Notes: generated from the sequence alone by a model not told the origin. A DNA stretch of 64,000 bases from Pratylenchus scribneri (GCA_030063045.1 JAQSEB010000101.1:186001-250000), one strand, 5' to 3'; counted from the first letter of the stretch, positions 10,609 through 19,507 are shown. Program-made: numbers and translations.

Positions 10609-11634
10609 TTAAAATGTCATCGAGGCCATCTTGATTATGATCTTCCCTTCTTCTTGGCGAAATTCTTCTTCTTCCTCAAAGGCAGTTGATGCACATTCTT
10701 CATCAAATTCATAATTGCCATTGTCCTCATCGGTTTGAGTTGTCGCTTCAGCTGTGGTCATGGACATCTAAATTTTTGGGGTAAAATTATTCAAAAAACT
10801 CCCATGGCTATTTTACCTTTTCCTCTTGATCATTTGTTGGATTGATGATTACATCTAGCACTTCCAATGGGTAGAATGACACATGGCCATTGCCACCCTT
10901 TACGGCCACACATGGGAGTTGGGGAAAAAGTAGACGTTGACGATGACGCAAAAAATAGTATTGATAGACTGAAACGCGCATTTCCCCTTTGAATGCCAAC
11001 AGAGCACGTGCCGATTTGTGGGTAATGAATGCTGCTTGAAGGGGAATATTCCTCCATGCTGGGCATAGATGATTTGTACACAACTCCAATTGCCGTACAA
11101 AATCATTGTGTTTTCGATAATTTTTGCGGATTGCTTCCTCCAATATTGATGGGTAATATTCATCACAATTGATTTTATTGTATTCGCATAAGAGTTTAAT
11201 TAATTTTTGCTTCATTGGAGGCGATGAGTCCTTCGAAATTGACAAATTTGTTGTAGCTCTTCCTCGTTGTATGGGCATATTTCAATTTGATCGAGAGGCA
11301 GATAAATGTATTCGTCCCAAGCGGATTGGATTTCTTCAAATAGATCTAATGGACAGAGCGAATAGATTGGCGGATCGATGATAGTGGGCAAGCAGATACA
11401 GATGAGTGAATTTATTTGGTCACCGTAGGGTCGAACAAAATCGATGATTGCACACTCTTTTATATGCCGCAAATAGGTGGGAGATGGATGCACACAGAGA
11501 TGGGCGGGAATTGGAATTTGAGCTTCAGGATTTGTGGAAAGGTGTCGAAAAAATTCTTGGGAATAATATTGGAGAAAAAATTCAGTTCCTCGCATCCGCT
11601 CTAAGCAAATATATTTTTTTATATTTTTCGCCAA
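10609..11634 (-). pseudogene. PAZ-domain (Argonaute-fragment) protein, frameshifted
   Basis: Three pieces form one minus-strand gene. Piece 1 (11634 to about 11230) encodes about 130 aa with no recognised domain. Piece 2 (about 11270-10817) is in the -1 frame relative to it and ends with a PAZ-type signature: VSVYQYYFLRHR, LLFPQLPCVAV, SFYPLEVLDVI. In Argonautes these strands line the pocket for the small-RNA 3' end. A 49-bp GT-AG intron (10816-10768) leads to a 52-codon acidic tail ending at 10609. No MID or PIWI domain follows, so this is not a slicer. Overlapping frames at 11212-11278 lack intron signals or a slippery heptamer, so I read a single-base indel. A TATATAAA box lies 48 bp upstream. 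The family call rests on the C-terminal half of PAZ only. Confidence 0.6.
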
Positions 11635-11681
11635 TTAATTTATTTACTCAGTTAATTAATAAATGGGTCTATGATGATTTA

Positions 11682-11689
11682 TTTATATA
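11682..11689 (-). promoter_or_regulatory. TATA box of the PAZ-protein gene
   Basis: CTATATAAATAAATC on the minus strand, about 48 bp before the ATG at 11634. It matches the boxes before four other minus-strand genes. Confidence 0.5.
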
Positions 11690-11885
11690 GATTTGAAAAG
11701 AGAATTTATCTTTTTTGTCTAATTCTCATTCCAGCAAAATTTAACATTACTCTTATTTTGGCATCTCATTAATAAATTAAATAAAAACGAAATTAAATCC
11801 AAAATTATTATTTGATTTTTTATCCTAAAATGACGTTTGATCCATCCCTCTGCTTCTCTAAGACCTCAAATTTTTGATGCTATTT

Positions 11886-12914
11886 TCACTTTGCTCTAAT
11901 TGGATTATTTGTCTCATTCTGCTGCAAGAATAATGGCGCAGTAGGATAAATGCCACCAGATAGCTCAAATTGTCCATCCTCAGAATCATAGGATTGCGTT
12001 TTTTTAAATCTTTTTCTAATGCTCTCCATCATTGGCTTACGGTAAAGCCAAACTAATAGCGCAATTACGCACGCTTTGATGATGGCTAAATAAATTGCAA
12101 TGCAATTATGAAAATTATTTTTGGTGGTTGAAAGCAATACTGGAATATCTTTATCTTAGGCATGAGGAAATGGGATAAAAGAAAATATTTTTGCGCCAAT
12201 TTTTGATACAAATATCCTCTCCTGTTTCAAATGTAAATGCCGTCGGTAGATGGAATCTTCCTCAATCCAATACAATACACCATTCGTAATCATTACATCT
12301 TGGCAACAATTAGAGGATAATTGAGTAATTGGTTCTAAGAGGATTCGAGCATTTTTGCTTCCCCATTGTATGGAAGGCGACCAAAATTTCGAAACAAGCT
12401 TATCGAGATTTAGTCTATACAACCATTGATCATCAATTTGAATGTATAAACGCGATTGTATATGATCAAAGATAAACCGTTCATATTTGTCAAAAAATTT
12501 GAACACCTTTTCATTTCCACTTCGAATGATATGCGTCTCATTATTCCTACCATTTTGGTAAATTAAAAATGAATGATGATCATATTCAAAGCAGGCATGA
12601 AATATTGAATCCGATGGGGTTAGTTCCATTATTCTTGGCGCAGATGTATGAAATGTATAGGCAGATTCCAATTGAATTTGGTATTGTCCATTAATTTTAC
12701 TATTTTGCGTCAATATGCATACTGCTCTATTGTTATATGGGAATATCATTGGTCTATTGCATTTTGAATGGATCAAATATTGGTGATCAAAACTATTATT
12801 TTTGTCTATAATGGTTTCGCCCTCAAATAGACGATAGATTCTATGCCCAATTATGAATGGAAATAATGGAGGAAAAATGGTGGCAAAAAATAAAAATGGA
12901 ATAATAAATTTCAT
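11886..12914 (-). pseudogene. Type I membrane glycoprotein-like gene with one in-frame stop
   Basis: A single frame runs 342 codons and is interrupted once, by TAA at 12158-12156. The first 252 codons open with a signal peptide (MKFIIPFLFFATIFPPLFPF), then a roughly 230-aa ectodomain with two N-glycosylation sequons (NNS, NET) and strand-rich repeats such as GVLYWIEEDSIYRR that recall YWTD-type beta-propeller blades. After the stop the same frame continues through a 20-residue membrane segment (from CIAIYLAIIKAC) into a basic then polar cytoplasmic tail. Truncation at the stop would release a soluble ectodomain. A TATA box stands 42 bp upstream. The gene takes the accessory slot between protease and PAZ gene. 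No known fusogen motif is recognised; a receptor-binding or envelope role is inference. Confidence 0.6.
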
Positions 12915-12955
12915 TTTTAAGTTTATAAAATCTTTGTGATTTTTTTTTGCATTTT

Positions 12956-12963
12956 CTTATATA
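12956..12963 (-). promoter_or_regulatory. TATA box with A-tract before the membrane-protein gene
   Basis: Minus strand reads CCTATATAAG, then ATGCAAAAAAAAATC. The pair TATA box plus TGCAAAAAAAATC recurs before the gene at 19474. It overlaps the 3' end of the protease gene upstream region, implying an independent transcription unit. Confidence 0.6.
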
Positions 12964-12969
12964 GGCAGG

Positions 12970-13446
12970 CTAAATGCAAAGTGTTGTAGGAATAATCAAA
13001 TGCCGAACAAAAAATTTTACCAACATATCCGCCATTGAACGCGTTCGCCAAAGGGTTTGCATAATTTGGGGGAATGTTTGCCCCTGGGCACGACAAACCA
13101 AAAAATAGATACAATAATGACCGCATGTATCTTCCAAATTTGCTTGAATTTGCCTATTATTGACTTTGACCGATTGGAATGTGCTCATATATTTTTGGAA
13201 ATTTGCATTAGGCGGTTCACCAAGTGAGCAAAAATATTCGGCGCTATGAGAATTCTGAACCCAAATGGAAACCCAATGTTGCCCTTTCCGGTAATGAGGG
13301 TCTGTGTTTGCCACAAAACAATGGGGATATTTTTTCGAGTGGGGTAAATTATCGGCAGCAAAGACTCCCAAAAAATGCTGGCGTGTGTGTGGATTTGAGT
13401 GTAAAATGCGCTCCAACTGCCTTCCATTCATACCCTCCATTATCAT
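12970..13446 (-). CDS. Adenain-like cysteine protease (Polinton PRO)
   Basis: A 158-aa protein of the size expected for the adenovirus/Polinton maturation protease (Ulp1-like C5 clan), which cleaves capsid precursors during virion assembly. Landmarks: FLGVFAADNLP near residue 26, the catalytic-His motif GQHWVSIWV (His57), an oxyanion Gln around 99-101, and TCGHYC with the probable nucleophile Cys112. In relatives the segment after the His reads as an F-D-S-x-G type motif; here it is EYFCSLGEPP, so the usual acidic position is Cys73. It starts 3 bp after the capsid gene stop, so the two are probably co-transcribed. The last residues are unusual but no frameshift is evident. Confidence 0.9.
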   Translation of the reverse strand: MIMEGMNGRQLERILHSNPHTRQHFLGVFAADNLPHSKKYPHCFVANTDPHYRKGQHWVSIWVQNSHSAEYFCSLGEPPNANFQKYMSTFQSVKVNNRQIQANLEDTCGHYCIYFLVCRAQGQTFPQIMQTLWRTRSMADMLVKFFVRHLIIPTTLCI

Positions 13447-13449
13447 CTC

Positions 13450-14826
13450 TTAAAATACACTATTATCTGAGCTGAGTACACGTGCCGAATCGATTGAGAG
13501 AATGGAATCAAACTCTCCAATTACAAGCATTTCCATCGAATCATTTATAGCCTCCTTAAAATGTAGCTTTATGCAAGTGGTCCCGTTGCGAATGATCTCG
13601 AAATTTTGGCCATAGTCCTCAAGTGTGCTTTGCATTGGGATCACATAGAAGCACCAACCATTCAAAAATCGTTGTAAGTTGATTGACATTGTCCGGTCGC
13701 CTTCGTCCATTCCTAAACCGGCATACATATCGATAAATGTGCGAATATAACGATTGTTGTCAAAATCGAGGGCATATGGCGTAGCGGGATAGCTATTTCC
13801 ATTTGCCTCCACACTAAGTGAGCGCAAATTTCCATGAACAAATTCGAAAGGTGACTTCTTCTTGGTGCCTGAAAAGGCATCTGCCGCAGTGAAGGCAATG
13901 ATCAGGCGACGGGGGAGTATGTTCACATAAATATTATGTGCCAGATCAATACGACCCTTGTCCAAATACACATTTCGACACTCAATTCTGCGCATTGGGA
14001 ATTTGGCCGGTGAGGTTTCCATTTGTTTTGCGATTGCATTTTGCAACGATTGAGTCAAATCCACACAAGCTACAAAAAGCTGAACATCATGCACCTTTAT
14101 CCTGTATTCTTGTGCATTTTGGTGTGTGGTATCTGCAGCTGGAGCTACACCCTTTATCACATACTCAGGTGTGAGGAGGAGAAAATCATCAGAATTCCGA
14201 TGGATTGTGAAAATCAAATCCGCATTATTCAGCATCAGTTTATTCTGCTTGGCCAAATCAAAATTGAGTTTGACCATGGTTTCGCACAATTGTCCATTCG
14301 AGAATCGTTTCGCCCGTTTCCGGAATCCTGAACCATTATAATGGTTTTGCGGTGAGTCGTCTAGGGCATAACAATTTGCTTCGTACAGCCCGTTGCGTAC
14401 TTCATGCGAGAGGCCCAACTCTTGTAGAATGTAGGCCCTATAGGCATAGAGCGGACCGGAATCAAAGCATTCCGTTCCATTGATGCTCAGCTTTAGCGAT
14501 TTCACAAAACTATGGCCCAGGTTATTGATAACTCCGGCGTGCTTATCATCCTCTACCGTATCCGAAATGCTAACCCAATTACCGGCAGACTTTTTTTGCA
14601 ATGATAGACCCAGATAAAGGTAAGTACGACCCAAATCAATAAACTGATTATCGGCAAACAATCGGAAAGTATACGGGCCCTCTTGGGAAAGGGCAGCAAT
14701 TGGAAGGAGTTGTCTAATTGTGGTTTTGTTTACTGCCACATTTGTGGCTGGAAGCTCGAAAAAATTTATCAGGCCAACATCCACACCTTCGCTACTTTCG
14801 GAATCAATTTTTTTGAGGGTAGTCAT
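13450..14826 (-). CDS. Major capsid protein, double jelly-roll
   Basis: A 458-aa intact ORF similar throughout to the Polinton major capsid family (the nematode F54H12.2-like proteins). Recognisable pieces are FIDLGRTYLYLGL near residue 62, NNLGHSFVKSLKLSINGTE near 101, LYAYRAYILQELGL near 126, and the C-terminal beta segments ending in a predicted external tail. In the family it forms the pseudo-hexameric trimer of an icosahedral shell. It has its own TATA box (14880-14887) 54 bp upstream and is followed by the protease with a 3-bp gap, so capsid and protease form one unit. No break is seen, in contrast to the penton gene. Confidence 0.95.
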   Translation of the reverse strand: MTTLKKIDSESSEGVDVGLINFFELPATNVAVNKTTIRQLLPIAALSQEGPYTFRLFADNQFIDLGRTYLYLGLSLQKKSAGNWVSISDTVEDDKHAGVINNLGHSFVKSLKLSINGTECFDSGPLYAYRAYILQELGLSHEVRNGLYEANCYALDDSPQNHYNGSGFRKRAKRFSNGQLCETMVKLNFDLAKQNKLMLNNADLIFTIHRNSDDFLLLTPEYVIKGVAPAADTTHQNAQEYRIKVHDVQLFVACVDLTQSLQNAIAKQMETSPAKFPMRRIECRNVYLDKGRIDLAHNIYVNILPRRLIIAFTAADAFSGTKKKSPFEFVHGNLRSLSVEANGNSYPATPYALDFDNNRYIRTFIDMYAGLGMDEGDRTMSINLQRFLNGWCFYVIPMQSTLEDYGQNFEIIRNGTTCIKLHFKEAINDSMEMLVIGEFDSILSIDSARVLSSDNSVF

Positions 14827-14879
14827 TTTTGCAATTTAAAAAAAATGAAAATGTTAGAGAATAAACTCCTTTTTTTGTC

Positions 14880-14887
14880 CTTATATA
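14880..14887 (-). promoter_or_regulatory. TATA box of the capsid-protease unit
   Basis: Minus strand TCTATATAAGGACAAAAAAA, 54 bp before the capsid ATG. Same TATA core and following A-tract as the other late promoters, with GGAC instead of TGC before the A-run. Confidence 0.6.
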
Positions 14888-14952
14888 GACAAGCGAGCTG
14901 TCTGATCAAAAATATGGGGACAATTGATCGAAACGTCGTCTAGGTTGCCTTA

Positions 14953-15348
14953 TCAGTGCCAGTTTTTTAAAGTAGCCGATCCTTTTGGGCGACCTCTTTG
15001 TTTTTTCACTGTTGCTCCTTTTCCACATTGCTGGAATTTACCGGCAATGTTGGCCAATCCTTGTTTGGAGTGTTCCATCAGCGCTTCTTTTACATTTTTG
15101 CCCTGAGAAATGTCGCTTAGCGCTTTTGTGCCGGCAGCCAAACCCTCATCTCCAATAGTGGAGACAATATTTTTGGCAATTGGCATCAGGAAGCGACCAA
15201 TCGCACCCAATACACCAGTACCCCTTTGATACCGGATACCCTGAAAATACCGTTGCTGTTGAGAGGCCAATGCAGGACCTCGACCTTCTTGGGCCGCCAC
15301 CAGTCCTATCCAGTTCAAATTATTTGGGTCAATGAAAACATGCGTCAT
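14953..15348 (-). CDS. pVI-like small virion protein of Maverick
   Basis: A 131-aa protein beginning with FIDPNNLNW. The centre has an aromatic/Gly stretch (YFQGIRYQRGTGVLGAIGRF) and an amphipathic helix with GDEGLAAGTKALSDIS, a pattern I know from conserved Polinton proteins compared with adenovirus minor/core proteins (pVI/pX type). The C-terminus is basic (KKQRGRPKG), fitting contact with packaged DNA. It starts 9 bp after the penton stop, so it is probably the last gene of that transcription unit. The exact adenovirus counterpart is uncertain. Confidence 0.75.
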   Translation of the reverse strand: MTHVFIDPNNLNWIGLVAAQEGRGPALASQQQRYFQGIRYQRGTGVLGAIGRFLMPIAKNIVSTIGDEGLAAGTKALSDISQGKNVKEALMEHSKQGLANIAGKFQQCGKGATVKKQRGRPKGSATLKNWH

Positions 15349-15357
15349 TCTAATTGT

Positions 15358-17125
15358 TCACATGAAAAGTGATCTTTTGAAATGCAATGTGACGAGGGTA
15401 TTTCCCCACGCAAATTTTACCAATTTTCCTGTTGCTGAACGAATTTCAATTGTAATTTCAGAAATGCGTTTATTCTGCAGCCGATAATGATATTCTGAGC
15501 TATATATAGCCTCCTGGACTTGTCCAGGCTCGCCAATTACGTTAACCACCCGCAAAAGTGGCGCCTTCTCATTTCCCACAATGGATTGTTCCACAATTGG
15601 ACTGTACACATACAATTGTTTGATTCCACCCGATAGGGTGGGCATAAATTGAGCGTAAAATCCACTCATTACAAACAATTGATTACTGTATCCCAGCGCA
15701 TAGGCTAGCTCGGGTGAAAGTTCCACATGTTGGATACGGTCCTCAAAAAAGGAAATAAATTTTTGCATTGTGTCATCAAATCGGAAAATGACCTTTGCAT
15801 TTGGGTCAGTATGAAACAATTTGCGTATATCCGCAAATCGGTCCTCTTCTATTGGCTTTTTGAATTGGGCCAATGCTATAGGTGGTTCCGATTGTGATGG
15901 TTGATCTTCGGAAAATTTGAGTAATTCCCGTTGCTGTTGCTGTAGTTTTGCCAATTGCTGCTGGATTCGTTCGTCTTCTTCAATTTGTACCAATTGTTTT
16001 TGTTGTGGCTGCTGTTGCTGCTTTTTACGTTGCAATTCAGTGACTTGATCCTTTGGATTGCTTCTCGTCAATTGGTTCCAATTTTCTATCACCACCACCA
16101 GTTGGTTGCTGACCAATCGCAATAGGTGGTTCTTGTCTCTTGGGCATTGATTGGAGTATGGTTTGGACCTCTCCACTCAAATTTTTCAATTGCTCAAATG
16201 TTGCTGTTCCATTTTGGAGGGTTTCATTCGAGTCTGCCAGAATCTTTTTTGCTTTGTCTGCCCCACGTCTCGCAGCTGGTAAATCCCTTGCTTCAACCTC
16301 TCGTAGCGTTTCATCTTTTGCCTTTTGTGTAGCGTCACGATGGGCATAGAGTGTCAGGCCTAGGGATTGTAGTTTGGCCAATTCCTCACGGATTTTTGCA
16401 ATTTTTTCATTCAGTTGTGCAGCAGTGTTTTCTCCCACTCGCTTTTCCGTCAATTGCAAATTGATTTTATCAAGTGCGCTTATTGATTTTGTGATGAATT
16501 CCAACATTTTTTGATAGTTTTTCCCAGTGTCTCGCAAAGCTCTTTCTGCTGCACCTTTTGCCATTTTAAGTTTTTCTGCTCGCTCCCGTTCCACTCTGGC
16601 CTGTATATCAGCCGTTTCTTGGATTGGAGTCAATGTTTGCTGCTGATTGGCTTGTTTGAGTGCGGCCACTTTTGCGGCAATTTCTGGGCTTTCTTGAATT
16701 TGAGTGAGTTGTTGCTGTTGTTGTTGTGTTTCTGTCGCAGATCTTCTCATTCTAGTTGGATTTGTGTTGCTTTCTGTATAGCCCAATGAGGTTGTGCCCT
16801 TCTCTGCGGAGCGGCGCGTAAAATACTGATGAATGAGGGCATTTATGTTCTGTTCCATCTCTTTGATTGTATGGAAATTCAGGGAGGGTATCATAATTTT
16901 TTCGGATTGTTGCTTATCCTCTGGGTCCAAATAGCTGACAATGATATATTGCTCATCCTCAGCACCGAGTGTGGCAAATGAGATAGGATAAATGATTGAG
17001 GAAAGCGATACGGTCCATGCATTGTCAAGCTCCAATGTTTCGGGTAGCCTAACGGTGAAATGACTCGTCTTATTGTTCTCATATGAGGGATCATTGCTGG
17101 GTAGGGTAATGTAAAATGAATCCAT
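15358..17125 (-). pseudogene. Penton/minor capsid protein, split by a frameshift
   Basis: Two overlapping ORFs make up one Polinton penton-type gene. ORF 17125-16037 (362 aa) has the N-terminal jelly-roll signature FYITLPSNDPSYENN, FTVRLPETLELDNAW, SLSSIIYP, then a long Gln-rich coiled coil. ORF 16176-15358 (272 aa) continues the Gln-rich coil and ends with the conserved second part: LSPELAYALGYS, LYVYSPIVEQSIVG, PLLRVVNVIG, VTLHFKRS. The second frame is +1 to the first; the crossover lies within 16037-16176. No A+T-rich intron or slippery site is visible, so a single-base indel (or base-calling error) is the simplest reading. A product of either ORF alone lacks half of the capsomer. The gene starts 8 bp after the integrase stop. 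Confidence 0.85.
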
Positions 17126-17133
17126 TTGGGCAA

Positions 17134-18246
17134 TTATTCAGCAATTGGAGTGGTAACCAAATCTGTGTCTTTGATCCAACTGTTATGCTTGTCGGAATAT
17201 CCCACCCAGCGTACAAAATGCTCTACCAAACCTTTACGTTTTCGTGTCCTCAACACTTCGGCAATACGATGCGTTGTGTCCAATGTGGTTTTGACCAAAT
17301 CGGGTGCGTAAAAAATGCCTGAAATTTTGTTGTCCTCCAAATCCTCAATTCTATAGGATGGGGGATTGGTGGGATTCACTTTTATGATTCGAAACAATTC
17401 GTCCGTATAGTTTGGATGAAATGATCGTCCAAATGTGCCCTTCTCTTTAGCGATAGGTACAATATCTCCGTGTGAAAATTTGTTTTTTCGTTTTTGAGAC
17501 ATTTTTTCCTCTTCTTCTTCTGATTTATATAGCCTCTGCCAAAGTTCTTGAGCATTTTCATATGTGACCTGGTTTGGAGTCATTCCAATAGTGCGATTCA
17601 CACTATTGTTTATTCCATCGACAATTTTTTGAATTGCTTCCACCCATCGCGTAGTGTTATTTTGGCTAAAATATTTGTACAGCCGAAGCTTTATGGTCTT
17701 GTTGGCCCTCTCCACAACACCGGCATGCAAATGAGGACTGTACATTACCCTCTTTAAAATGTCTCTCTGCTGAAAATAATCCAGCATTTTTTTTGCCTGG
17801 AATTCCACACCCGAATCGGAATACAGCTTATGTGGTATGACTTTAGATTTTGCAAATACCCTATTGAATGCATCAATCATATCGTCGCTTCGCTTCGTCA
17901 TGGCGGGTGCCACATGAATTTTTCGACTCAAGACGTCAATACAAACCAGCAAATAACGGTATTGGTCATTTTGATTTTTGAGGTCATCAAAGATGCACAA
18001 ATCGCATTGCCAATCAGTGTTCAGACCCGAGGGAATGGTTTTTAGTCGCTTATAGCGTTTCCTGGCCGGTTTGTACAATGTCCAAGTGCGCTCATTATGC
18101 AAAAATGTTTCCACATCTTTCAGCGTCACTTTGGGGTCATGTTTTTTTGCTTCGGTATAAAGTGCCTGTATTCCTGTGTAGCTAGCCGGAGATTTTAGCT
18201 TGTAAAAGAGTGCGTTGAGTAAATTGTTAATCAGAGTTTTGCCCAT
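17134..18246 (-). CDS. Retroviral-type integrase with C-terminal chromodomain
   Basis: A 370-aa intact ORF. The N-terminus (GIQALYTEAKK to KPARKRYKR) is the helical region typical of Polinton integrases. The RVE core has all three acidic residues: Asp82 in WQCDLC, Asp144 in YSDSGVEF, and Glu179 in HAGVVERANKTIK, with 35 positions between the last two. The C-terminal region holds an SH3-like basic segment and a chromodomain (RIAEVLRTRKRKG, FVRWVGYSDKHNSWI). It makes the 6-bp staggered cut at insertion; the chromodomain may guide the element to modified histones. Its start overlaps the upstream gene by 16 bp, so it is probably co-transcribed. Confidence 0.96.
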   Translation of the reverse strand: MGKTLINNLLNALFYKLKSPASYTGIQALYTEAKKHDPKVTLKDVETFLHNERTWTLYKPARKRYKRLKTIPSGLNTDWQCDLCIFDDLKNQNDQYRYLLVCIDVLSRKIHVAPAMTKRSDDMIDAFNRVFAKSKVIPHKLYSDSGVEFQAKKMLDYFQQRDILKRVMYSPHLHAGVVERANKTIKLRLYKYFSQNNTTRWVEAIQKIVDGINNSVNRTIGMTPNQVTYENAQELWQRLYKSEEEEEKMSQKRKNKFSHGDIVPIAKEKGTFGRSFHPNYTDELFRIIKVNPTNPPSYRIEDLEDNKISGIFYAPDLVKTTLDTTHRIAEVLRTRKRKGLVEHFVRWVGYSDKHNSWIKDTDLVTTPIAE

Positions 18247-19118
18247 AATTGTGGTCTAAATTTGTTTTGTTTTTGAGATGGGACTATTCTCCGAAGACCT
18301 GGTGTTTTTATAATCCCGACTTTGGTGCTGGCAGCAAATCTTAGCTTTTTATGCTTTTTACCTTGACCGGATTGTCCGGCAAAATTTCCCATAATTATGT
18401 TTTGTGCTTCTGGATCCCTCCGGAGTGCTTGATCAAAAAATTTATGGCCGCGAGGTGGCGAGTCACGCATGCCAGCAATATAATCTATGGAATCTTTAAA
18501 GTGGCTCTCTCGGATACGCAATTTTTTGTTGCTCAGGATTTGACCGTTTGGGGCAACACCGAATCTTTCTGGATTGGATTGGATCAATTCAATCAGTTTT
18601 TTACGTGATGTGGCTGGCATTCTATAGTCATGTTCGGAGGGTGTTAAAGCCGATTCATATTGTGTTGAACCTTCTTCTTCTTTGGGTACAGATGATGATG
18701 AAGTGTAAACGGAAGATTTTTCATCAGTTCCTGAGGTTGATCCTAATGTGGACGCTCGTCTGACAATCTTTTTTCTCTCATCTTCATTAGCACTGGTTGG
18801 ATCAATTACGTTTGGAAGTTTGCTCAGACCCAAATATGGAGCCACATTCGGTGGTACGGTTTCAGGATTTTGTATCACCACTTTTTGTGGTCTATTATCA
18901 ATCAAATCTCTCATTTGTCTCCTTTGCTTGTATAGGAGATTATAACGCTTCTGCTTAATGTCCGGATCCAGCTTAGCATTATCCAAAGTGGTGGCTATTT
19001 TTGCATCCAATTTGGTCTTCTCATTTTGTAAATCATCCCCCGATGTTCGGGTTATCAAACTCAATAGGATTTTGTATTCCGCCTCAGGAATTATGACCAT
19101 TTTCCGGGTGTGTCTCAT
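18231..19118 (-). CDS. Conserved Polinton protein of unknown role
   Basis: A 295-aa intact ORF. The N-terminal 75 residues are charged and helical, probably coiled coil. The middle (about 115-165) is Ser/Thr/Glu-rich and likely disordered. The C-terminal third resembles a segment shared by many Polintons: NGQILSNKKLRIRESHFKDS, then PPRGHKFFDQALRR and a strongly basic tail ending FRPQLWAKL. Position between the small basic protein and the integrase is usual for this family. It overlaps both neighbours (4 bp and 16 bp). A virion or DNA-binding role is possible, but I cannot assign a function. Confidence 0.8.
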   Translation of the reverse strand: MRHTRKMVIIPEAEYKILLSLITRTSGDDLQNEKTKLDAKIATTLDNAKLDPDIKQKRYNLLYKQRRQMRDLIDNRPQKVVIQNPETVPPNVAPYLGLSKLPNVIDPTSANEDERKKIVRRASTLGSTSGTDEKSSVYTSSSSVPKEEEGSTQYESALTPSEHDYRMPATSRKKLIELIQSNPERFGVAPNGQILSNKKLRIRESHFKDSIDYIAGMRDSPPRGHKFFDQALRRDPEAQNIIMGNFAGQSGQGKKHKKLRFAASTKVGIIKTPGLRRIVPSQKQNKFRPQLWAKL

Positions 19119-19474
19119 TGTTGTGGTAATATTTTTTTAACCAAATGTTCAGCCAATGTTGCGACAATGGGCAACAGAATTGCACCCAATGCCAAGCCAC
19201 TTCCCTGTTGAATACGCCTTCGCGCAGTCTTTTCAGTACGTGCCCTAGCGATTGCCCGATAATAATCGGCAAATTTGATCAGACGTCTCTTCTGTTGGGG
19301 AGTTAAAATGAAATTATAGCGCAAAATATTTGCACAAATTTCAACAATTGCCAAAATTTGATCGGCGTTTGCGTTCAATATAAGCGAGTTTTTCTTTTTA
19401 TCCGATTTAGTTTTTGAGAGTTGTTGCAAAAATTCTAAATTTTCTCGTATATATGGACTGAATTGATATGTCAT
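19115..19474 (-). CDS. Small basic Polinton protein with hydrophobic C-terminus
   Basis: A 119-aa ORF with the architecture of a widespread Polinton small protein: an alpha-helical N-terminus (LEFLQQLSKTK), the motif LTPQQKRRLIKFADYYRAIA, an Arg/Lys-rich stretch, and a Gly-containing hydrophobic tail (GSGLALGAILLPIVATLAEH) that could insert in a membrane or pack in the virion. It is the first gene of the long minus-strand unit behind the TATA box at 19508-19515. Its function is unproven; it has been compared to adenovirus core peptides. Confidence 0.8.
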   Translation of the reverse strand: MTYQFSPYIRENLEFLQQLSKTKSDKKKNSLILNANADQILAIVEICANILRYNFILTPQQKRRLIKFADYYRAIARARTEKTARRRIQQGSGLALGAILLPIVATLAEHLVKKILPQQ

Positions 19475-19507
19475 TCTATTTTTGATTTTTTATTGATTTT
19501 TTTTGCA

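Noticed and set aside
11251..11257. AAATTTG as a -1 ribosomal slippery site in the PAZ gene
   Set aside because: The heptamer is not in the zero-frame register needed for X XXY YYZ slippage.
11886..12137. Separate small membrane-protein gene
   Set aside because: It has no ATG (first codon would be TTG) and continues the frame of 12914-12156 across one stop, so it is the 3' part of that gene.
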